The position numbers were made by a program, and so were the translations under genes. From the NCBI GenBank assembly GCA_034111085.1, contig JAWUXZ010000068.1:1-28708 (forward strand): a DNA stretch of 28,708 nucleotides, given 5' to 3'. Below the pieces are notes generated by a model. The model saw only the letters and a list, made by a program, of their open reading frames with translations, did not search any database and was not told the origin of the DNA. The stretch comes from Dinoroseobacter sp034111085. Lineage in GTDB: Bacteria; Pseudomonadota; Alphaproteobacteria; Rhodobacterales; Rhodobacteraceae. Below, one piece after another: positions 24,077 to 28,708 of this stretch (the first letter of the stretch is position 1; the number at the start of each line of letters is the position of its first letter).

Positions 24077-25251
24077 TCTCCACCGAACAGGCGCTGGAGG
24101 CGATTTTTGCATTGATCTCGCCCCTGTCGGTGGAGCGGGTTCCTCTGCGCGCCGCAGTCGGGCGGGTTTTGGCCGAGCCCGTTGCCGCAACGCGCAACCA
24201 ACCGCCTTTTGCAGCGTCTTCTATGGACGGCTATGCAGTTGTTTCGGCTAGCCCCGGCGAAGTGTTTGAAGTGGTCGGCGAGGCGCAAGCGGGCGCACGG
24301 TTCACCGGCGCAGTTCAGGCCGGTGAGGCGGTGCGAATTTTCACGGGCGCACCTGTTCCAAAAGGTGCCGCCCGGATCGTCATTCAAGAAGATGTGACGC
24401 GGGTTGGTGACCAGATCACGCTTGGCCCAAAACGGGACAGATCAACATATATTCGACCAGTCGCTGGGGATTTCGCAGTTGGCACAACGCTCGGGTCGTC
24501 ATGTCGCTTGACCCCAGCACATGTAGCGCTTTTGGCCTCGATGAATGTGCCACAAGTTGTGGTCTTCCGGCGCACCAAAGTGGCCTTAATCTCGACCGGA
24601 GACGAGTTGGTGATGCCCGGAGAGGAGCCGGGAGAAGACCAGATCATCGCGTCGAACGCGCTCGGCCTCGAGGCGATGATGACACTGGCCGGCGCGGATG
24701 TGCGCCTGCTGCCTATTGCGCGCGATACCGAAGACAGCTTGCGCACCGTTTTGGCGCTAGCCGAGGATGCCGATTTGATCGTCACGATTGGGGGCGCGTC
24801 GGTTGGGGACCATGATTTGGTGGGCAAAGTTGCCATCGCCGAAGGATTAGACCGCGCGTTCTACAAAGTCGCCATGCGCCCCGGAAAACCTTTGATGGCT
24901 GGGCGGTTAGGCGATGCCGTGTTGATCGGACTGCCGGGCAATCCGGTCTCATCGATGGTGTGCGGGCGCGTGTTTCTATGCCCGGCCCTCGACGCTTTTC
25001 ATGGGCTTCCGGCGCAGGCTGCGCTCCGGCAAACGCTTCCCCTCGCCCACGCCCTGCCTGCAAACGGGCCACGCGAGCATTACATGCGGGCAAAGATCAT
25101 AACGGTAGGCGGGACGCGCGCCCTCGCGCCTTTTGACCGCCAAGACAGTGCGCTGCAAACAGTGTTGGCGCAGTCGGATGCGTTGGCAATCAGGCCCCCA
25201 AATGATCCAGCGCGTTTGGCGGGTGATACGCTCGAATGGATCGACATTTAG
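24073..25251 (+). CDS. moeA: Molybdopterin molybdenumtransferase
   Basis: Inserts molybdenum into adenylated molybdopterin, the last common step of cofactor synthesis. The 392 residues cover all usual MoeA domains. Visible are PPFAASSMDGYAV (44-56), the molybdate-site ISTGDEL (173-179), QIIASN (190-195), VTIGGASVGDHDLV (237-250), RPGKPL (269-274) and GLPGNPVS (286-293), with a C-terminal beta domain after about 320. The ATG overlaps the moaC stop (ATGA). It is the last gene before lexA, which has its own promoter, so moeA probably ends the trpGDC-moaC-moeA unit. I see no clear terminator in the 99 bp before lexA. Confidence 0.96.
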   Translation: MISTEQALEAIFALISPLSVERVPLRAAVGRVLAEPVAATRNQPPFAASSMDGYAVVSASPGEVFEVVGEAQAGARFTGAVQAGEAVRIFTGAPVPKGAARIVIQEDVTRVGDQITLGPKRDRSTYIRPVAGDFAVGTTLGSSCRLTPAHVALLASMNVPQVVVFRRTKVALISTGDELVMPGEEPGEDQIIASNALGLEAMMTLAGADVRLLPIARDTEDSLRTVLALAEDADLIVTIGGASVGDHDLVGKVAIAEGLDRAFYKVAMRPGKPLMAGRLGDAVLIGLPGNPVSSMVCGRVFLCPALDAFHGLPAQAALRQTLPLAHALPANGPREHYMRAKIITVGGTRALAPFDRQDSALQTVLAQSDALAIRPPNDPARLAGDTLEWIDI

Positions 25252-25266
25252 CGAAGACCCACGCTG

Positions 25267-25305
25267 TTGACACAAAACAAGAACACGGGTAGAACATATG
25301 AGAAC
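25267..25305 (+). promoter_or_regulatory. lexA promoter with LexA (SOS) box
   Basis: TTGACA (25267-25272) and TAGAAC (25290-25295) are 17 bp apart. The alphaproteobacterial LexA box, GAAC-N7-GAAC (25281-25295), covers the -10 box. A third GAAC at 25302-25305 follows with six-base spacing. Binding here would block the polymerase, so lexA should be autoregulated and induced by DNA damage. Confidence 0.88.
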
Positions 25306-25350
25306 GCCCGCCTGTGGATAACAGTGGGCTCTATTGAGGGAGTGTCGCCC

Positions 25351-26067
25351 ATGCTGACCCGCAAGCAGATGGATTTGCTGCAATTTATTCACAAACGTGT
25401 GCAGCGCGACGGTGTGCCGCCCAGTTTTGACGAGATGAAAGATGCCCTCGACCTGCGCTCAAAATCTGGCATCCACCGCTTGATTACAGCCCTCGAAGAA
25501 CGCGGATTTATCCGCCGTCTTGCCCATAAAGCCCGCGCGCTGGAGATCGTGAAATTGCCTGATGCGATGCTATCAAATGCGCCTGCGACGCCGCGCGCTA
25601 AGTTCACGCCTCATGTGATCGATGGTGACAAGCGTGATCCCGTCCCTGCCCCACGCGGCGCGATGGAAGTAAGCCCGGTGCATGCGTTTGAGGTGCCCGT
25701 AATGGGCCGCATCGCAGCAGGCACCCCGATTGAGGCGATCAGCGAGGTCGCAACGACGGTCGCAGTTCCTGGTCAGATGATGGCCGGAAATGGCAAGCAT
25801 TACGCGCTTGAGGTCAAAGGCGAGTCGATGATTGAGGCTGGCATTAATCACGGCGATATCGTTGTGATCCGCGAGCAGGAAGATGCGAATAACGGCGAGA
25901 TTGTTGTGGCACTGGTCGATGGTCAGGAAGCAACCTTGAAGCGGTTGCGGCGCAACGGTGATCAGGTGGCGCTGGAAGCTGCAAATGACGCATTCCCGAC
26001 GCAAGTTTACCGCAAGGAACAGGTTGCCGTTCAGGGCAAGCTGGTTGGGTTGATCCGTTCCTATTGA
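25351..26067 (+). CDS. lexA: LexA repressor
   Basis: Repressor of the SOS response, inactivated by self-cleavage when RecA forms filaments on single-stranded DNA. The 238 residues begin MLTRKQMDLLQFI with a winged helix-turn-helix (about 1-65). The cleavage site is A123-G124 in GRIAAGTPIEA. The catalytic dyad is S159 in KGESMIEAG and K197 in QEATLKRL. The linker is longer than in E. coli LexA (202 residues), as is usual in alphaproteobacteria. ATG 25351 follows GAGGGAG at eight bases; the frame extends to 25267, but that lies within the promoter. Its stop overlaps the convergent comEC end by 7 bp. Confidence 0.97.
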   Translation: MLTRKQMDLLQFIHKRVQRDGVPPSFDEMKDALDLRSKSGIHRLITALEERGFIRRLAHKARALEIVKLPDAMLSNAPATPRAKFTPHVIDGDKRDPVPAPRGAMEVSPVHAFEVPVMGRIAAGTPIEAISEVATTVAVPGQMMAGNGKHYALEVKGESMIEAGINHGDIVVIREQEDANNGEIVVALVDGQEATLKRLRRNGDQVALEAANDAFPTQVYRKEQVAVQGKLVGLIRSY

Positions 26068-28262
26068 TCTGACGCAACCCTCTGAGACACTGCAAAAAGC
26101 GGGCCTGAAAATGGGCCCGCTTTTTGCGTTCTGGACCACAGCCGATCCCCCGCGACATCGGCACTGGCCTGAATGTGCCACGTGCCCTCTACAAGGTGCA
26201 GCGCGATGGAGCCGGTGTCGCGCAGCTGATCTGCGCTGAGAAGAACGCAGTCTGCCACCGGGGCTTCGATGCGCTGGGTCGAGATGATGACGGTGTTGCG
26301 GGCGCAAAGATCAGGTATTTGTTGGGCTGCATATTTACTGCGCAGCTGGATCAAGCTGAGACCTGCGAATGCTTGCGGAAGGTCTGTACGGGCGCGGGTA
26401 TGCACAAAACCGCTCGCGGCGAAGGCTTCCGATTGCGCGCGTGTGTCGCCGTCGTTTTCAAGCCAGTTTTCGGCAGCAAAACTCTCGCCACGCTCCTTGG
26501 ATAGGACCCGGCCTTCGGGCGTTAGCACACCGATTAGGCCACCGCTTTGCGAGATCAGCAGCATTGGGCGCTCGACCTGGCTCCAGACCAGCAGTGCCGC
26601 CAGTATTGGGATGGTGCCGAGCAGCCGTGTGCGGCGCGGATCGAGCAGCATCAGTAAACCACCCGCGACAATCATCGGCAGCACATGGGCTTGCGGTGCT
26701 GCAATGGGGCGAACTGCACCGTCTAGGTTTGCGATTGTATCGGCGACGAACAGTATCCACGCAATGCCCTGCTCCATCGCCCACAGGCCGATGCCCTCGC
26801 CACTGACAGGCGCAAGGATCAGCGCCAATAACGCACCCGGCATCACGATCAGGCCCATCACCGGCACAGCGGCGAGGTTGGCGATAAGACCGTATTGCGA
26901 GAAGATGTTGAAATGGGCGGCGGCGAACGGCGCTGTGGCTAGGCCTGCGATCAGCGACGAGAGGGCCACGCTGACCGGGCCACGTGCCCAACTGGGGATG
27001 TAGTCCCAATGCTCAGCCCGAAGCGCGGTGAAAACGGCAACCAGCGCGGTTGTGGCGGCAAACGACATTTGGAACCCTGCACTTACCACGCTTTCTGGCC
27101 GCAGAATTAGCACAATCATCGCGGCAATAGCGACAGCGCGGATGCTGATCGCGCGCCGATCAAGGCAGATCGCGGTGAGCATGATTGCGGCCATGATAAA
27201 CGCGCGCTCGGTCGCCACGCTGGCCCCAGAAATATGCAAATAAACGAATGCGGCGATCAGCGCTCCGAGGGCCGCGATTTTCTTGATGCCGTAGCGGGGG
27301 GCAAGGCGCGGGATCGCGGCAAGGGCTGCGCGCAAAGCGAAAAATACCGCGCCCGTCAGAAGCCCCATATGCAGGCCAGAAATCGCCAGCAGATGCGCGA
27401 GATTTGAGTGACGCAGATCCTCAACCCGCTCAGGGTCCAGACCAGCCCGGTCGCCCGTCACGATAGCGGCAGCAAACCCACCTTCAGGGCCTGTAATGCG
27501 GCTGGTGATGGCCGCCGATAGGCGTAAGCGCAGATCATATAGGGCCAGCCGCAAGCCGAGGATCTCTGGTTCGCTGATAAGAAGCGCCGGATTGCGGGTG
27601 TAGCCGACGCCGCCAAGGGTTTGGAACCATGCGAGGCGCCGGAAGTCGAAGCCGCCCGGCTCTACCGGGCCTTGGGGCGGTGACAAATGGCCGGTCATCA
27701 TCACAGATTGGCCGGGCTTTGGATCGAGCCAGCGTTGATCGCCGTGTAGTGAAATGCGCACCTTGTCAGGGGTTTTCCAAGGGGCGAGGCGACCGAGATG
27801 AACTTGGTCGAGGGTAAGGCGTAGGGCTGCAGATGCCGAGCGGTCAATGCCGATGATGCGGCCCTCTACGGGGCCATAATAACGAACTTCTAGCACTGGG
27901 GCTGCCACGCTTTGGGCGCGAAATTCGGCGAGCGCAAAACCGGCGGCGAGCGCACAAACCCCGAGGATCGGCGCGCGCCACGTCCATGGTAGGCGGCGCC
28001 CCGTCATCGGGACGAGTGCGGCGCAGAGAACCGCAAGGCTGATAGCGCAGATGTGGATTATGCGAGAAGGCTCTGATTTCAGAAGAAAATAGAAACAAAT
28101 GCCAAGCCCCAGCATTACCGGAATCCACGCAAATAGCGGGCGCGGAGGGGCCTCAATCGGCGCGACTTGTGGACCTTGGGAGGATTTTCTAAACACAGGG
28201 TTAAAGCTGCACAAACAAGGTTTCCAAAGGGTTAATAAGAACCCGGAAAGGCCCGTCTTCAT
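26061..28262 (-). CDS. comEC: ComEC/Rec2-family DNA uptake channel protein
   Basis: A polytopic inner-membrane protein of about 733 residues that would form the channel bringing single-stranded DNA into the cell during natural transformation. Membrane segments appear near 45-62, 70-85 and 95-112, before a DUF4131-like soluble region. The Competence domain follows with HLLAISGLHMG (about 290-300) and many further helices to about residue 550. The C-terminal part (about 560-733) resembles a degenerate metallo-beta-lactamase domain; I see no HxHxDH motif. The start is uncertain: ATG 28262 has AGGGG upstream but overlaps the gltX start, while GTG 28196 leaves room for promoters but has no ribosome site. 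The 3' end overlaps lexA and contains a terminator hairpin. Confidence 0.88.
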   Translation of the reverse strand: MKTGLSGFLLTLWKPCLCSFNPVFRKSSQGPQVAPIEAPPRPLFAWIPVMLGLGICFYFLLKSEPSRIIHICAISLAVLCAALVPMTGRRLPWTWRAPILGVCALAAGFALAEFRAQSVAAPVLEVRYYGPVEGRIIGIDRSASAALRLTLDQVHLGRLAPWKTPDKVRISLHGDQRWLDPKPGQSVMMTGHLSPPQGPVEPGGFDFRRLAWFQTLGGVGYTRNPALLISEPEILGLRLALYDLRLRLSAAITSRITGPEGGFAAAIVTGDRAGLDPERVEDLRHSNLAHLLAISGLHMGLLTGAVFFALRAALAAIPRLAPRYGIKKIAALGALIAAFVYLHISGASVATERAFIMAAIMLTAICLDRRAISIRAVAIAAMIVLILRPESVVSAGFQMSFAATTALVAVFTALRAEHWDYIPSWARGPVSVALSSLIAGLATAPFAAAHFNIFSQYGLIANLAAVPVMGLIVMPGALLALILAPVSGEGIGLWAMEQGIAWILFVADTIANLDGAVRPIAAPQAHVLPMIVAGGLLMLLDPRRTRLLGTIPILAALLVWSQVERPMLLISQSGGLIGVLTPEGRVLSKERGESFAAENWLENDGDTRAQSEAFAASGFVHTRARTDLPQAFAGLSLIQLRSKYAAQQIPDLCARNTVIISTQRIEAPVADCVLLSADQLRDTGSIALHLVEGTWHIQASADVAGDRLWSRTQKAGPFSGPLFAVSQRVASDQ
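26092..26127. terminator. Bidirectional terminator inside the comEC coding end
   Basis: A perfect 14-bp stem (GCAAAAAGCGGGCC / GGCCCGCTTTTTGC) with an 8-base loop lies 24 bp after the lexA stop. The T run is the 3' part of the stem itself, and the symmetry gives the same T run on the other strand. It is a strong intrinsic terminator for lexA. It also lies within the last coding stretch of comEC, upstream of the comEC stop. Confidence 0.88.
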
Positions 28263-28708
28263 GACCGCCCCTATCGTCACGCGTTTTGCGCCCTCGCCCA
28301 CTGGCTATCTGCATATCGGCGGCGCGCGCACAGCCCTCTTCAACTGGCTTTTTGCGCGCGCAAACGGCGGTACGTTTGTGCTGCGGGTAGAGGACACGGA
28401 CCGGGCGCGCTCAACCCCTGAGGCAACAGCGGCGATCTATGCGGGGCTTGAGTGGTTGGGTCTCGATTGGGACGGCGACGCGATCAGCCAGTTTGAGCGC
28501 GCGAACCGGCACGCCGAAGTGGCCCATGCGATGCTGGAGGATGGGACAGCGTATAAGTGCTTTGCCACCCAAGACGAGATCCAAGCGTTTCGGGATGCGG
28601 CCAAACAAGACGGACGCTCAACCCTGTTTCAAAGCCCTTGGCGCAATGCGGATCCGGCCTCATTCCCCAACATGGCGTTTGTGGTGCGCCTGAAGGCTCC
28701 GCGCGAGG
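28261..28708 (+). CDS. gltX: Glutamyl-tRNA synthetase (partial, runs off the window)
   Basis: Attaches glutamate to tRNA-Glu, and perhaps to tRNA-Gln where an amidotransferase pathway is used. Only the first 149 codons are present. The N-terminus has the class I HIGH-type motif in RFAPSPTGYLHIGGARTALF (8-27), with HIGG at 18-21, followed by LRVEDTDRARSTPEA and GLEWLGLDWDG, typical of GluRS. The KMSKS loop lies beyond the window. A ribosome site GGAAAGG lies about 10 bases before ATG 28261. It is divergent from comEC; the two ATGs share CATG if the long comEC start is right. Confidence 0.95.
   Translation, partial: MTAPIVTRFAPSPTGYLHIGGARTALFNWLFARANGGTFVLRVEDTDRARSTPEATAAIYAGLEWLGLDWDGDAISQFERANRHAEVAHAMLEDGTAYKCFATQDEIQAFRDAAKQDGRSTLFQSPWRNADPASFPNMAFVVRLKAPRE

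Overview
The window looks like a chromosomal segment of an alphaproteobacterium of the Rhodobacterales (Roseobacter/Rhodobacter group). This rests on my recognition of protein families and gene order, not on a database search. The main signs are a single-chain B12-dependent ribonucleotide reductase of about 1,220 residues, a two-domain cold-shock protein followed by a DUF192 protein, trpGDC-moaC-moeA-lexA in one direction with comEC and gltX beyond, and a direct-repeat LexA box (GAAC-N7-GAAC). GC content is moderately high and genes are tightly packed. I see no mobile element, phage gene, CRISPR array or rRNA.

Layout. Bases 1-36 are runs of G and C that look like an artefact at a sequence end. 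Then come ilvH (small subunit of acetolactate synthase), a Rieske oxygenase alpha subunit with a translationally coupled 71-residue protein of unknown function, and a DEAD-box RNA helicase with a long repetitive basic tail, all on the + strand. Two hairpin terminators separate the helicase from the convergent nrdJ. nrdJ has a long untranslated upstream region that can fold extensively. An arginase-ornithine cyclodeaminase operon (- strand) diverges from an Lrp/AsnC-type regulator, and a good Lrp-like operator lies at the regulator's promoter. Next are tRNA-Pro(UGG), a DUF192 protein and a double cold-shock protein (- strand). pdxH (-) diverges from fabI, followed by gpt and a PLP aminotransferase (+).

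The right half is a biosynthetic and regulatory cluster. A PpiD-like membrane-anchored periplasmic foldase gene lies 6 bp ahead of trpE. A divergent-polysaccharide-deacetylase-family gene runs on the opposite strand between trpE and trpG. Then trpG, trpD, trpC, moaC and moeA follow with ATGA overlaps or gaps of at most 15 bp, which indicates one operon joining tryptophan and molybdenum-cofactor synthesis. lexA has its own SOS-type promoter. It is convergent with comEC; the two coding ends overlap by 7 bp and a strong terminator lies inside the comEC coding tail. comEC diverges from gltX, which runs off the window end.

Most of the window is housekeeping, and I do not find a wholly new system. 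The points most worth following are: the Rieske protein's active-site glutamate, which suggests a quaternary-ammonium substrate; the folded nrdJ leader; the deacetylase-family protein that seems to have lost its catalytic residues; the helicase repeat tail; and terminators that overlap coding ends.
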